Positions 49,301 to 60,539 of a DNA stretch of 64,000 bases are shown here, piece after piece; the first letter of the stretch is position 1, and each line of letters begins with the position of its first letter. Location: assembly GCF_008831285.2 (NCBI RefSeq), contig NC_045145.1:3080723-3144722 (forward strand). The letters are read 5' to 3'. A program made the position numbers and the translations under genes. The stretch is from Nymphaea colorata (taxonomy: Eukaryota > Streptophyta > Magnoliopsida > Nymphaeales > Nymphaeaceae). The notes below the pieces were generated by a model. The model ran no database searches. It was given only the letters and a program-made list of their open reading frames with translations, and was not told the origin of the DNA.

Positions 49301-50250
49301 AACTTTTATTCCTCGAATAATCTAAAAAAATGACCATCCAACAAATTTTAGAATATGATGTCTTCCTTGTTCCTGAATTCAGCACTGTTCTTCGTAGGCT
49401 TTACATGCCCAAACCTCAATTCGGAAGTGGTCTGGATGTTCTTCATTATGCTGGGAGGTCTGCCCTCGAAGCTAAGGTGAGAGATACCTGGAAGGATATT
49501 AGAGAAAAGTGACCTAAGAAAACTTGGAGGGAACTCATTTGGAACAAACATGTTCATCCTGGTGGTCGTTGGTTCACCTACATTGCTTTAAATGTTTGTC
49601 TCCCTACTCAAGACAGACATAAGAAGTGGAGACTTTCCCTGACAAATTGATGCCCTATTTGTACTGCTGCTGAGGAGTCAAACGAGCATGTGTTGTTGGA
49701 AAACCGTCTTGCTAGGAAAATATAGTATTTGATTTTTAAAAAATTTGGAAAGAAAATTGTGGGAGGAAGCAATATCATCGAGCAATTAAAGCCCTGGTAC
49801 AACTATAGCTTCAAGAGAGGTTGGGTCGCTCGATGTTGGAGGATTTGCTTTTAAACTGTAATCTGGAGTATATGGAAGTGAAGAAACAAGCGATTTCATG
49901 GTGGAGACAGCAGATCTGTAGACTTCATGTGCTTGCAGACATGGTTGGACGGTGTCAACAGCTTTGCTGCCCTCCTTGATAGTCGGCCTGAGGAACTTTT
50001 GGAAATGCGGTTTTGGACCAGTTTTGGCATTCTTCCGGGCAAGTGGCTAACCACTCATCCTAACCATGGAACTATAAAAATAGCATCTAGGAAAACTAAT
50101 GGTGCTTGTTGGGTTACGGTAAAGTTAAATGGAGCCAAAGATGTTTTTAAAGTGGAAAATCCTTTTAGCCGCAGATCGATATCTTCTTTTCATGAGACAG
50201 AGATGTTAGCTTGGACGCTTCTTCATTACCATCAGTGCGAACAATATTAA
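46338..50250 (+). pseudogene. LINE ORF2 (endonuclease remnant and reverse transcriptase)
   Basis: It opens with FMSWNVRGLVRR at about 46344, the standard start of the apurinic-type endonuclease. Most of that domain is deleted; only its end remains (FIWTNN, RLDWCQQW, SSSDHSPLVF at 46560-46700). After the nested MITE, the RT runs from about 47340 to 49140: ALIPKHKSARKVTEFHPIVL, LDLSKAYD, GLRQGDPLSPYLF and the catalytic FADDVLLF at 48499-48522. The C-terminal part has CPICTAAEESNEHVLLENR (about 49650) and WSIWK-stop-RNKRFHG (about 49872). Stops at 48176 and 48742, among others, separate the pieces, although the catalytic Asp pair is intact. Confidence 0.85.
46868..47304. mobile_element. hAT-like MITE nested in the LINE
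   Basis: A 437 bp element with perfect 8-bp target duplication AGATTTAT (46860-46867 and 47305-47312). The left end is TAAGCCTGGGCGTCAGGCCC; the right end, read inward, is TAGGCCTGGGCATCGGGCCG. The core is unusual: a pyrimidine-only tract of about 170 bp (46970-47145) is followed by a G-rich purine tract (47148-47235). Overlapping open frames here are compositional artefacts. Confidence 0.82.
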
Positions 50251-50535
50251 AAATTTATTTTATAATTAAAAAAAATTATTGTCAAACAAACCGGGCCGGG
50301 CCTGGCCCCTGGTCTTGGCTATCCGGCGGGGCCCCCACCAAGTACCCGGTTCCTGGCCCGGCTGGGCCGAAAAAACTGGGGCCCACATGGTCAAGCCAGT
50401 AATATTTATAAATATATATTTTTTATTTTGTAATTCAATAATATGTATTTAACCATTAAATAAACTTATTTTATAATTTAAAAAAATTTTATTATCAAAC
50501 GAGCCCGGCCTGACTAGCCCCATTCCCACCCCTAG
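50251..50535. mobile_element. hAT-like MITE modules
   Basis: The right end CCCATTCCCACCCCTAG, read inward CTAGGGGTGGGAATGGG, is a classic plant hAT-MITE end. Inside, the module TTTTATAATTTAAAAAAA then TTATTRTCAAACRARCCSGG occurs twice (50260-50300 and 50470-50510) around a GGGCC-rich centre. The left terminus is not identifiable. Related modules lie at 53.34-53.72 kb and the TTATCAAACGAGCC word also at 42.89 and 44.41 kb. Confidence 0.5.
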
Positions 50536-50631
50536 ACAATCAAATAGATGAACGGAGAATACCAATCCTTCTACAGTATGTCTGAATGGATTTCCTGAAG
50601 CTGCAATAGCTGAATCAACCACCAACGTAGA

Positions 50632-50755
50632 TTGACAGTTCTTCTTCAAAAGGCCAAGAGTGAACTGTTTGGTTATTCTACAGTATTGTTTTGGTGTCAA
50701 AATGTTTTTAACTGCGAGAAGTAATTCATTCAATTTTATGATTCCTCTTCAGCAC
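50632..50755. repeat. Direct repeat, copy 1
   Basis: Begins TTGACAGTTCTTCTTCAAAA and ends GATTCCTCTTCAGCAC. It matches 51012-51136 over its full length with a few substitutions, period 380 bp. Confidence 0.85.
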
Positions 50756-51011
50756 GTTTTTTGCACAAATAAACGGTCCTTAATGTGGTGTTCACTAGCT
50801 AAGTTAATGCCTTTTTCAGTACGATGAACAAGCTCCAGCTTCTTGGTTTATAGCGGGGAACTGAACGGGCCGACAGATTTCTAGATACACTTCTTGTTTT
50901 TGGATCAGGATATTGTTGAAAAGTTGCCACTTCCCTTGCCTAATACCAGGCTTGTGTCCCTTCCACATATGATGCTGACTGAAAAGTCCGATTCAGGTGT
51001 TGTGTGTATAT

Positions 51012-51136
51012 ATTGACAGTTCTTCTTCAAAAGGCCAAGAGCGAACTGTTTGGTTATTCGAGAGGTTTGTTTTGGTGTCAAAATGGCTTTAACTGCCAGA
51101 AGTAATTCATTCAGTTTTCTGATTCCTCTTCAACAC
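51012..51136. repeat. Direct repeat, copy 2
   Basis: Same-orientation partner of 50632-50755, ending GATTCCTCTTCAACAC. Confidence 0.85.
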
Positions 51137-52329
51137 ATGATGAAAAATGAATTACTCTATATCTGCCTCCTATCCCTTAGGCGTCTTCATGAGCAACTCA
51201 ACCCTTTCATGACCCTTTTCTTTCTCCCCTTCCCCCCCAACTCCACACCCTCCTTTCACTGCCAACACTATCATCACCATTGTCGCCACCATCCTGCACC
51301 ATCCCCAGTAGTACTACTCCCCTCTGCTCTCACCTTCATTTTCAGATCTCATGGACTTTGACTCAACTCATTGCAGACCAGCCTGAAAATAATGTGTACA
51401 TCCATGATCCTGGTCACATGCATGTCATCTACTGTACTAGATCCACTTGACTTGCGGGAATAGATATCTATATACAAACCATGTTAATTAAATGCATGCA
51501 TCTTCTGCCTATCGATATTCAGAACAGTATATATACGTATAGCTAATTAGTAGGACTCGGGTTTTCAATTTATAGTTTCGGTGCTTTCCCTGGTGGCGAA
51601 CATTATCCCATGCAGCTTGGGATAATATTTGGTACCAAGTATTAACGAAGGAACTAATGACCATGGAACGTTGTTCTTCATTTTTTCAGGAATAAGCGTT
51701 AGATGTGTAACTGTTGTATATCATTTTATTTAATAGACAGTGAGTTCGGGATGATTCTATCGCACGAGCAGGTGTTTGGAGTATGTGGGAAAGGATTTGA
51801 CATCTAATAAAGGGAAATCTTCTGTTTAAGGGACTGTCTTTTGGTTGTAATCGAAATACAACCCTCGTGTTTCTGACTTTCTTCATATTGACTAGAGTTT
51901 CACAGGTAACTGTTAGGAGCCGTTTGATTCACTTGGAATCAATGGAACTCTAGGATCATTATTCTCATTCTTTCCGATGAAACGGGTGCTGGGAATTCTG
52001 GTATCAAATAAAGAATTTTGATTGTGAAATTGTATGCTAGAATTATGATCCCACCTTAAGGGCCGAGGTGATTTTCTGGAATCTTTTCATATCTTTTTTG
52101 GCCACATAACATGAAAGCTTTAATTCATGAATTCACTCTCTGTCTATAAAATTATTGGTGCCGGTCCATCGAGGGCTGTCGAGACACCGCCGCTGTCTTC
52201 CCAAGGATCATGCTCAACAGAGGTAGGAGAGTCGAAAATGCAAGCAAGTTGCCTGCTGGAATACGTCGCCGCTTTTCATATTTGTGATAATACTAGTATG
52301 TTATTTGTGTTATCTAAATTTGATATTCC
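51137..52329. other. Intergenic, nothing firm
   Basis: No gene recognised. GGAGCCGTTTGATTCAC at about 51919 looks like a MITE end, but I could not pair it with a right end. Confidence 0.45.
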
Positions 52330-53170
52330 TTGTTTTCATATTTTTTTTTCAATTTTTGTTTTTAACCTAGATTTCCAAATTCTTTTCCATCTTTCACTTT
52401 TACTATAATCATCATGGTATCTATTTCTACTCGGATTTCCGTTCTTGGACCTGCTGGATATTATTCTTTAATTTTTATCCCTTCTTTAGGCCTTGTGTTC
52501 ATATTTATTTCCATGTTTGTTATTGATTCGTTTTCTCCTTGGTTCATCAATTCTATATAAGTTATATTTGGTTCGTAGTTTTCTGTTTCAATCTCGTCTT
52601 CTGTTTCTAAGTCTCATATACTATTTGTTTCTACCATATTTATCTCTCTATGTTTTTGCATAACACTTGATCTAATTTTTTATTTGTTTGTTTCTATAAC
52701 TTTATCCATTTTATCTTCCAGACGCGCTGAGCAACTTTGCACCGACTGTTCTTGATCGGCAGAGCAACCTTCATATTGCCACGTCTTCAATTTAGGCTTA
52801 GGCTTGTTTTCCTCGTTAAGTCTTCTTATCCTATCTAGTACTGTTTCGGTATTCATTTCTTCCTCATCTAGTATTAGGTACATATCATCCTGATTTAATT
52901 CTAAAAATTTTCGTTCTAAGTTTGTTTCAATTATTAGGCATTTCTGTCCGAATACAAAAGTTTTTTTGGAATCAATTTTGTATTCTGATTTGTTCATATA
53001 AACGACTCTGTTATGACTCTTCCAATAATTAGGTCTCGGTTATACATAGCTGTTAGGTATCTTATCTCTCTTTTAACTATCTGGTCTGAAATATACAGTT
53101 TTTCTGGTTGTCGTTCTACCTTTTGGATTTCAGGTTTGTTTTGATCTATGTTTCTTGGATATCAGTGAGT
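52330..53170 (-). pseudogene. Decayed retroelement- or pararetrovirus-like reading frame, unidentified
   Basis: On the minus strand, AT-rich sequence keeps long near-open stretches in which only a few stops or frame changes interrupt hydrophilic, Lys/Glu/Asn-rich protein. The best segment, 52680-52997, is 105 codons and includes LILDEEEMNTETVLDRI. Neighbouring segments on both sides look coding but are broken. The bias resembles old retroelement or endogenous pararetrovirus proteins, but no diagnostic motif (RT, protease, zinc knuckle) is present, so identity is open. It is clearly non-functional. Confidence 0.4.
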
Positions 53171-53279
53171 TATACGTTTCTGATTTTCCAAAATTATTTT
53201 AAAGTCATACAAGAAGAAGATAACTGGGAAAAAAACCTTTAGAAAATGTAACCCCCAACCTTTATCACGTGGGAGAGAA

Positions 53280-53717
53280 GAAGACACCAGCTCGACCACT
53301 CAATCCAGCCCGACTAAGCCGGAAAAACCCCAGCCCGCCCAATCCAGCCGGTAATATTTACAAAATATTTTTTTATTTTTTAATTTAATCATATGTATTT
53401 TACTACTAAAAAAATTATTTTATAAATTAAAAAAATATTTTTTTATTAACAAACGAGCCGGGCCAAGTCGGGCCCGGGCCTGGGTCTCGACTATCTGGCT
53501 GGGCCCCCACTAGGTACCTGGCCCGATCGCGCCTGGTTCTGGGCCCGGAAAACTCGGGAGGGCCTATCCAGCCCGGTAATATTTAAAAAATAAATTTTTA
53601 TCATTTTTTAATTTAATAATATGTATTTACTATTAATTTTTTTTTTATTATCATATGAGCGGGGCTCTGGTTTTGGGCCTATGGGACCGGGTCAGCCCAG
53701 CCCAATGCGCACCCCTG
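53280..53717. mobile_element. hAT-like MITE modules in tandem
   Basis: Two direct copies of a module run from CCAGCCxGGTAATATTTA through ATATGTATTTxCTA and TTATTAxCAAACGAGC to a GGGCC-rich block, at about 53340-53460 and 53565-53665. The right end is CCCAATGCGCACCCCTGG. It is related to 50251-50535. No target duplication was identified. Confidence 0.5.
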
Positions 53718-54404
53718 GCCATATCAGATCCACTAATTTCAAATCCGAATCACATTCCCTTCATCGATCAGAGAACCGATTCGGTTTGCCACAGATCTGG
53801 AACCTTTTAAAGCTAATCAATTTAAAATAAGAGAATTAAACGTGGCAGTCACCATTCATTTTTTCTATTATATCTTTCTAGGACCAATCCAATTTAATAG
53901 TCGCAATATTTTTCTATTATAGCTTTCATGCTTGTAAAATGAAATTAATTTCCCATATGCGGAAGCCTAAGAGAATATTCCTTTGGTGGGCAACGGCCCC
54001 ATGTGTCAAGACTCGTGATCCAAGATCCATTCATGATTCAACTATTTTAGGGGCCTATTTTACCATTTTGATATACACATTTGGGGATAATCTCAGGAAC
54101 GAGCTTCATGTTTCCGATTTCTCTAATACGTGCCGCTTTTTTAGTAAGAAATAGAAACTTCAAGTGAATGAAATCCTATTTTCTTTTCGAAGACGTGTTG
54201 TCTGCATTCTCAACTTTTTGATTTCCTACTTTTATAAAATAAATGAAAGAATTATCGCATTTTTTCTTCTCTGCTTTGACGCTTCTGCCAAAACGTAACT
54301 TGTGAATACAAACAATTCAAAAGATATGAGGCCTTTCTCAAGGATTAGGCAAAACCAGGACCTTAAATAGCAATTGAGAGAACAAATTTGCACCTCATTG
54401 GCCC
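53718..54404. other. Spacer, nothing recognised
   Basis: No gene, element end or notable repeat seen. Confidence 0.5.
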
Positions 54405-54812
54405 AGGCATGATGCACTTCATCTTCTTCAATCTGAAGGTTTTAAGTTGATATAATCAAATCAGATATTTGATTCAGTAAGATTAGGACTTGGATTTGAG
54501 TAATTAATCTGATTCGGAGTTGGTCTAGGGCTTCCAATTTGGATCCACAAAGCGAAACACAGACTTACGAAATGACATCGGATCCGCATATTCATCTGGA
54601 AGCATGTAAACACAGACAAGTTAATTAATAAAAAAATCAGTGTCGTGCATTTCTCCCATGAAATATGTCTGCATGCATGGAATGATCAATTCGAGTCTAA
54701 TTCATGTGGGTCGATCCTTGAAGAGTACCTCTCTTTCATTTTTATTTTCAACAACCGTATCCATGCATTCTTCTTCAATGATGCGTATACGGTGGTAGAG
54801 ACACATATGGTT

Positions 54813-54834
54813 GGTGTGGGCAGCTGCCCACACC
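54813..54834. repeat. 22 bp perfect palindrome (hAT subterminal motif)
   Basis: GGTGTGGGCAG is followed immediately by its exact reverse complement. It lies just inside a decayed CAGTGGCGGAGCC-type end. The equivalent in the second copy, at 62080-62106, has arms CTGGTGTGGGCA and a slightly altered centre. Confidence 0.9.
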
Positions 54835-55039
54835 AGTCCCTCAACGTTTCATTATTTTCACATCAATATCTTTAAATATTTGCTTATTATATATATGAAT
54901 GCTCCTTTGAATATGAAAATTTGTGATTGTGTGCTTCTTCAAAAAAAAAATTCTAGCTTGGCCACTCTAGTATAATATAGTACATATATATATATATATA
55001 TATAGCTCGGCCACTCTAGATATAATATAGTATAATGTA

Positions 55040-55145
<106 letters not shown>

Positions 55146-56259
55146 AGAATTCAAGTGATACACAACAGTGGTACAAGGGGATCTGGCCGATCTATGCCAT
55201 CCAATGATATGGGGACAGTATATACGACAGCCTTCCAATTAATTAACCACAGTAAAAAGATGAGCAACTGTTGCGTGCAAAGGCAGGGAAAAGAAAAAGT
55301 GGAAAAGGGCATAAATTAAGGAGTTGTTTCACTGCTGCTCCCAAGAAGAATGTTGAAACTTATGCTGTTCATCATGATGAGAACAATGCACTCGAATTCA
55401 AATAGTATTTTTACTAATTTTTTATATGACTAAGGTGAGTTCGAGAGACAAGGATATCGAATTCGCCCTGCAGTTTTTGTATGACTTTGTTGATGCATGA
55501 CACTGATGATCCATCATGGAAACGTTGATAGTGCTTGATCTTAAATCTGCGAACTTCAGTCCCAAGTTTCTCAAGATGAGATCAGGATTCAAGCAACATT
55601 ACACCCTTTTAGAGCGTTTCTGAAAGCTGATAATCATAAAGCCATTGCCATTGATTCAAGGATTTAGTAACATATGGAATTATAGGGACGTTAACAGATG
55701 AAAAAATCTGATACATACTTTATCATATCTGCTTTTACAGATACCTATATATTCATATTCGAATTCATATTCAAATTCAGATGAAAAAAAAGTGTAACAT
55801 AGTGTCCTAAATCCGAAATTTGAATTCATAATCAGAATCTGATTTTTAGATTAACAGCCAAATCTGATTTTTAAACTGAATTCAGACCATATTATAGATT
55901 TTCAGTATATGATATTTGTTTAAAACTACATCCGATCTCAATCAGAATACAACCAATATTTACTTGAATCCGAATCCAAATCCAGTCGGTTGCAGTGCTA
56001 CTTGTCACCAAGATGACATGCCCACACCGGAGGATGATAAAAGTTTATAAACTATATTGTTGTTCAACATTTTCTTTCGACTTTATCGTAGATTGCTTTT
56101 GTGATCTGATTCTACATGTTTTAGTTTCCTACCATGCATCTAATAAACAACATATTTTAAATATTGTGTAGATTTGAACCAGTTGTGGTTCCAAACCTGC
56201 TAGTTGACCTTTAAACTCTCTAGAGCTTTAAAATTTTAAGGGGGCGTATGAATGGCACC

Positions 56260-56407
56260 TAAGCTTAGGCATCAGGCGTTGGCTACCACGTTTGATCGGG
56301 CGTGGGTTTGGGCCCGAAAAAAGCATACTTGGCCCAATAACTTATTGAGCTAACGAGCTGTGGCCCAGTCCGAGCACGACTCTTATTGGGCCAGCCCGAT
56401 GCCTTGA
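56260..56407. mobile_element. Short hAT-like MITE (TAxGCxTGGGCA family), degenerate
   Basis: The left end is TAAGCTTAGGCATCAGGCG; the right end, read inward, is TCAAGGCATCGGGCTGG. The interior has GGGCCCGAAAA and TTATTGGGCCAGCC. Flanks ATGGCACC and CACCCACC match only 5 of 8, so boundaries are approximate. Confidence 0.45.
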
Positions 56408-56494
56408 CACCCACCTCTCTAGCTAGTTTTGTAACAATTAGGTTTAATAAAAACCAACTCTTTTAATGAGTTAACTTGTTTTTCTTTTTTCTTT

Positions 56495-56690
56495 TTTGTT
56501 TGGATGATATATCCAAAACCTGGGTTTTGAATAACCTAAATGGGAGCAAGCTTTTCACTCCCTTTTACAAAACCAGGTTTTGTAAAAAATGGGTTTTCTT
56601 CTAACCCAATTTTGATGTCTCCAAAATCTAGTATTTTGAGCAAAACCTGGTTTTGAAGTGTCATTCAAACACCCCCTAAACCTTTATTTG
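56495..56690. repeat. MITE-like repeat with GTTTGGATG-type ends
   Basis: Runs from TTTGTTTGGATGATATATCC to GTCATTCAAACACCCCCTAA. The interior has AAACCTGGGTTTT, AAACCAGGTTTT and AAAACCTGGTTTT in both orientations. Same style as 14149-14405. Confidence 0.5.
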
Positions 56691-57672
56691 AAGTAAAAAG
56701 TGGCTTCTGATAAAAAGCTCATGGTTGTGGCAAAGCAAATATCGCGAAACAAATGCATGTTCAAAGCTGCATTATGTTTATGGACTTGTGAACCATATAG
56801 CATCAACGTGCGCACCTGTCTGATGGTAATAGATTGCTGAAGGCTCACCTAAAAGTTTCAGTATGAACATTTTGTGGTGGGTTTTGAAGTGCAGAGCACA
56901 ATCTCTCTCTCTTTTTAAATGGGAATCCATTTTGAGCCCGAAAGTTTTAGCAAAGGTACACTAACCAGTCTCTAACTTAGTAGGATGAGTGTTTGCGGGG
57001 CACTAACGTATACCTGGTGTGAGAACCACATACGGCTGGACCTAGGTTTAGCTCGGTCACAATAAAAGACTACAAGGGCTGGCATGAGCAGTGACCTACA
57101 CCAACAGTAGCTCCGCTATTGCGGTATAAAGCATGCATAAAGGTGCTTAGTTCAGGGATGAGCATCTAGTACATGAACAAAGTGGTAGTGATTTAACAAC
57201 TCTGTGCAGTGTGGGGAGTTACTGAGTACGTGGTCTCACACTCATATTACTGTGTTTAGGTACTGGAAGTCTGGAACTATGCGTTTTGGAGTAGAAGAAT
57301 GCCCTCTCTACCAGTTGGGGAACATGATGATCCATCTTTAGTCTTCACTGCTGTTCACATGTCCTGTTTCTACATTGGAATTAATGCCCCACATGGTCTC
57401 TAACTGCATATCACTGGTTCCTTTCTCCTTACAAGAACTGAAAATATATATATCAAGCTTAATCTAACCTATTGGAGGAGGAATCCATCTATGAGCAGTG
57501 GGAAGAAGACGAATGTGCTCTCTAGTATGTCTCTGTGTGTGTGAAAGGTCTGATTTATGACTGGATCACTGTGAGGCAGGATGATCTTATTCCATGTAGC
57601 TCGCAAGATATGTCCAAAAGTGACTTGAAAGGAGATTCTTCCAATGTTTGGAGGGGACGGCTGGTTCTAGTA
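56691..57672. other. Spacer with a hAT end fragment
   Basis: At about 57090-57118 GGCTGGCATGAGCAGTGACC and AGTAGCTCCGCTATTG resemble the right end of the CAGTGGCGGAGCC family. Otherwise nothing recognised. Confidence 0.45.
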
Positions 57673-57955
57673 CTCTAACCTGTAACCTTTATAAAGTCTC
57701 GATGTGTGTGTGTGTGCGTTGAATGCATGTACAGTAACCTCTATTTAATCTCTTTTTTCCTCTGTGTGTGTGTGTATGTGTTGAATGCATGTACTGTAAC
57801 CTCTATTTAAGCTCTTTTTTCCTCTGCGAGTGTGTGTATGTGTGTGTGTGTTGAATTCATGTACTGCAACCTCTATTTAAGTTTTTTACCCCCTCTCTGT
57901 GTGTGTGTTGTGTTGTGTGTTGAATGCGTGTACTGTAACCTCTATTAAGTTTCTC
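57673..57955. repeat. Minisatellite, four-plus copies of a 62-70 bp unit
   Basis: The core TTGAATGCATGTACTGTAACC recurs, with the fifth base before the end or others altered, at about 57719, 57781, 57851 and 57920. Each copy is followed by TCTATTTAA and a T-rich stretch and preceded by (TG)n. A partial copy is seen near 57680. Unit length varies with the TG run. Confidence 0.85.
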
Positions 57956-58164
57956 TCTGTTGATTAATTTGGAGAAGTGCCCTCTTTAATCATCTAACGT
58001 CAATTTCATCTATATTTTTTTGTAAAAAATTTGACCATGACATTGACAAACAGATAAATTTTGGCCTAAATTTTCTCAAGTAGCTGAACGACATGACTTT
58101 CTCGTTTCCCATTCTCATCCAAGCATAAGCCGGAAAAAACTTTCTCAACTCTCTTGCTCTCTCC

Positions 58165-58762
58165 CTCTCTCTCTCTAGATGAAATACAAAAAAACACACA
58201 GGTTAATTATTCATTTTTCATGTTTGCTTCTTTGAATTGTAAGTGGTGTAAAAGTGATTCACATCTGCATCAAATTTCTTGCTGAACAAATGCTACCCAT
58301 AACAGTAAACTATATGGTTCATTCAAATTCATGCGTGTACACTTTGTCATTTTGAAAACATACATGTTAAGAAGATACTATTTTCTTTCTATTGGGCTAT
58401 TTATGAGTCCACAATCATATGCTGAACATAATTACACTATTTCTGGATCCAAAAAAAGAAAGTGCTTATATAATTACAGCATGTGTTCCAATTAATTAGA
58501 ACATAAAGTTCTTACAAAACAGCGTCGTATATTTGCATTGAATTCATTCCATGATAAAGGATCATCAATCGAGTAAAGAATGTGTTTTTCTTTTCTTTTT
58601 TTTTTAGTGAAAGAGTTACCTATGTCGAATAAAGAGTAGTTAACTTTTCAGGAGGCAAAGGCGCATAAAAAAATGATTGGCATTAAAGGTAAAGTCGAAA
58701 GCAATAAATAAAAATTTTCAATTAATGGATTGTGCTACCATACAAGTAGGTGGTCAACAGCT

Positions 58763-58817
<55 letters not shown>

Positions 58818-58850
58818 AGCTGATTGGACTAGATTTAGACACACACCCAT
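58165..58850. repeat. Segmental duplication B (copy 1)
   Basis: From TAGATGAAATAC to TTAGACACACACCCAT. It matches 60540-61174 in the same orientation, sharing GATTCACATCTGCATCAAAT, CATAATTACACT and AGTCGAAAGCAATAAATAAA. It includes a (TA)n tract at 58768-58812 missing from copy 2. Non-coding. Confidence 0.82.
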
Positions 58851-58994
58851 TAAGCTTACGCATCCAGCTGGGTACCCAATGAGCTTTTAGGTATCCACTC
58901 AAACAGGACACATGTGCAGTACTGGACTAGCTTTCAGGACCTCAAAGTGAAGCCTCAACTGGCTCAATGATTTTTTTCGAGACGGACCTGTCTC

Positions 58995-59975
58995 CAGTGG
59001 CGGAGCCAGAAATTTTTGGCTATGGGGCACTAGTACATAGTTTGTGAAAAAAAAATTCAACTGAACTACTTTGATTCAACTACTCTTGAATGTGCTTTAT
59101 ACCTTATCAAACTCTACTCACTTTATGATGCAAAAAGATATCCTTGGTGCATAATAGCATTGCCTTTATAGCAAGATCAAACATATTAAAATTGATTTTC
59201 ATTTCATTAACAGACAACTGCAAAGTATATTTCTGCAATAACAAATTTCATATATCCTGTCCAAAGTCATTTGGGTTGCATTTTTTGGTCGAATGACCAC
59301 AGTTAAAGGATTGCATGAATAAGAGATTAAATATCCACACATTAGATGCCACATGAGAATCTATAGATCAAACGTGAAGTCAGTCGTGGAACAGAGGAAG
59401 TTTCTTGAGGATTTTTAAAATTAAACCTGTACAATGTCTATTGAGCAGTTGGCATACTGTCTTTTTTATGATGTTACGTGCAGAAATCAGACATCATACT
59501 GTAAGATGTCTATTGAGCAGTTGACATCCAAATCTGTAAGATGCTTAAGGTAAATGACTAATGATATGGGGACTGGGGTTCATATTTGGCAAAGTTAGAG
59601 CAACTCATGTTTGCATCAAATATCTTAGGAAACAGAGACCCATCAAATATCTTGGGAAACAGAGACATTTTCTGGCGAATTTAAGAAGAAAAGGCCCCTG
59701 CCTAAAAACAAAATTTCCCCACCAACAGAAATGAAAAACACCTAATGCCATCCGACTCTTATCTACTGAGTTTCTACTTTTGGGTGAAATTCCAATTTGG
59801 GCGGGCGACTGTTTTATGTTTTCTGGAGCTGGATCGCTGTGAACGGCTGAGACCCGATCGTTTTTGGTGTGGGCAACACGGGCGTGAGGCTGGGTTGAGG
59901 CTCCATTTGACATGTAGCTTTCTTTGGCTGGCGTGGGCAGGCGCCCACGCCTGCCCCACGCTGGCTCCGCCATTG
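58995..59975. mobile_element. Non-autonomous hAT element, 981 bp, nested
   Basis: The left end is CAGTGGCGGAGCCAGAAATT; the right end, read inward, is CAATGGCGGAGCCAGCGTGG. A perfect 8-bp target duplication CCTGTCTC lies at 58987-58994 and 59976-59983. A related unoccupied site at about 63411-63440 reads CCGGACCTGT then CCAGACACTATATA without the element, supporting insertion. Next to the right end is a GGCAGGCGCCCACGCC hairpin of the family. No transposase frame is seen. Confidence 0.85.
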
Positions 59976-60009
59976 CCTGTCTCCGACCGACACTATATAT
60001 ATATATATA

Positions 60010-60051
60010 CGCCTGCCCACGCTGGCTCCGCCACTACCTGTCTCCGACCGA

Positions 60052-60054
<3 letters not shown>
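60010..60054. repeat. Duplicated right end of the hAT element plus flank
   Basis: CGCCTGCCCACGCTGGCTCC and CCTGTCTCCGACCGACACTA repeat the sequence at about 59949-59994, each followed by a TA run. This looks like slippage or unequal exchange between the two TA tracts. Confidence 0.8.

Positions 60055-60139
<85 letters not shown>
60055..60139. repeat. (TA)n microsatellite, 85 bp
   Basis: A pure TA run inside the parent MITE. Confidence 0.92.
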
Positions 60140-60146
<7 letters not shown>

Positions 60147-60539
60147 GTATATTAAATTTAAGTATCTTACATATTTTATTACAATTGGGTCAGGTCAGTC
60201 CAATGCCCAAACCTAGCACCCATCTAGTCAAACAAGAAATTGAATGCATGCTGAATAATATGTCACACTCTAGATGACCAAACCTTGACCCTGTTACTTT
60301 AGATTGTGATCTTCACTTCTCCCTATGTTGTGCTTTTCAGACTGTCGAGGGAAGTTCCTTTGGAATGACGCAACGCCATGGTCCTTTGGAGATCCTCTAT
60401 GAATTAAAAAATCAAACCATATATAGCGTCTCCATAGGTATATATATATATAATGTCTTGGGGATTGGTGCAATGGATGAGGTAGGAACTAGAATGCAGC
60501 CAATTTTCATTTTGAATTCCGGAGACGTCAACTTCTTGA

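Larger units (their letters stand above)
44735..50250 (+). mobile_element. L1-type LINE, decayed, interrupted by a nested MITE
   Basis: A non-LTR retrotransposon in coding order: gag-like ORF1 with a CCHC knuckle, endonuclease remnant, reverse transcriptase, then a C-terminal Cys/His region. Every reading frame is broken by stops or frame changes, so it is not autonomous. The 437 bp hAT-like MITE at 46868-47304 sits between the endonuclease remnant and the RT. Neither a poly-A tail nor a target duplication is clear; the 3' end runs into AT-rich MITE sequence at about 50250. Confidence 0.88.
58851..60215. mobile_element. hAT-like MITE (TAxGCxTGGGCA family) with nested hAT element
   Basis: The left end is TAAGCTTACGCATCCAGC; the right end, read inward, is TAGGTTTGGGCATTGGACTG. 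Flanks are ACACCCAT (58843-58850) and GCACCCAT (60216-60223), a 7-of-8 match. Excluding the nested element at 58995-59975 and the expanded TA tract (60055-60139), the parent is a few hundred bp. Left-end copies in the same flank occur after B' (61175) and after A' (63283). Confidence 0.68.
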
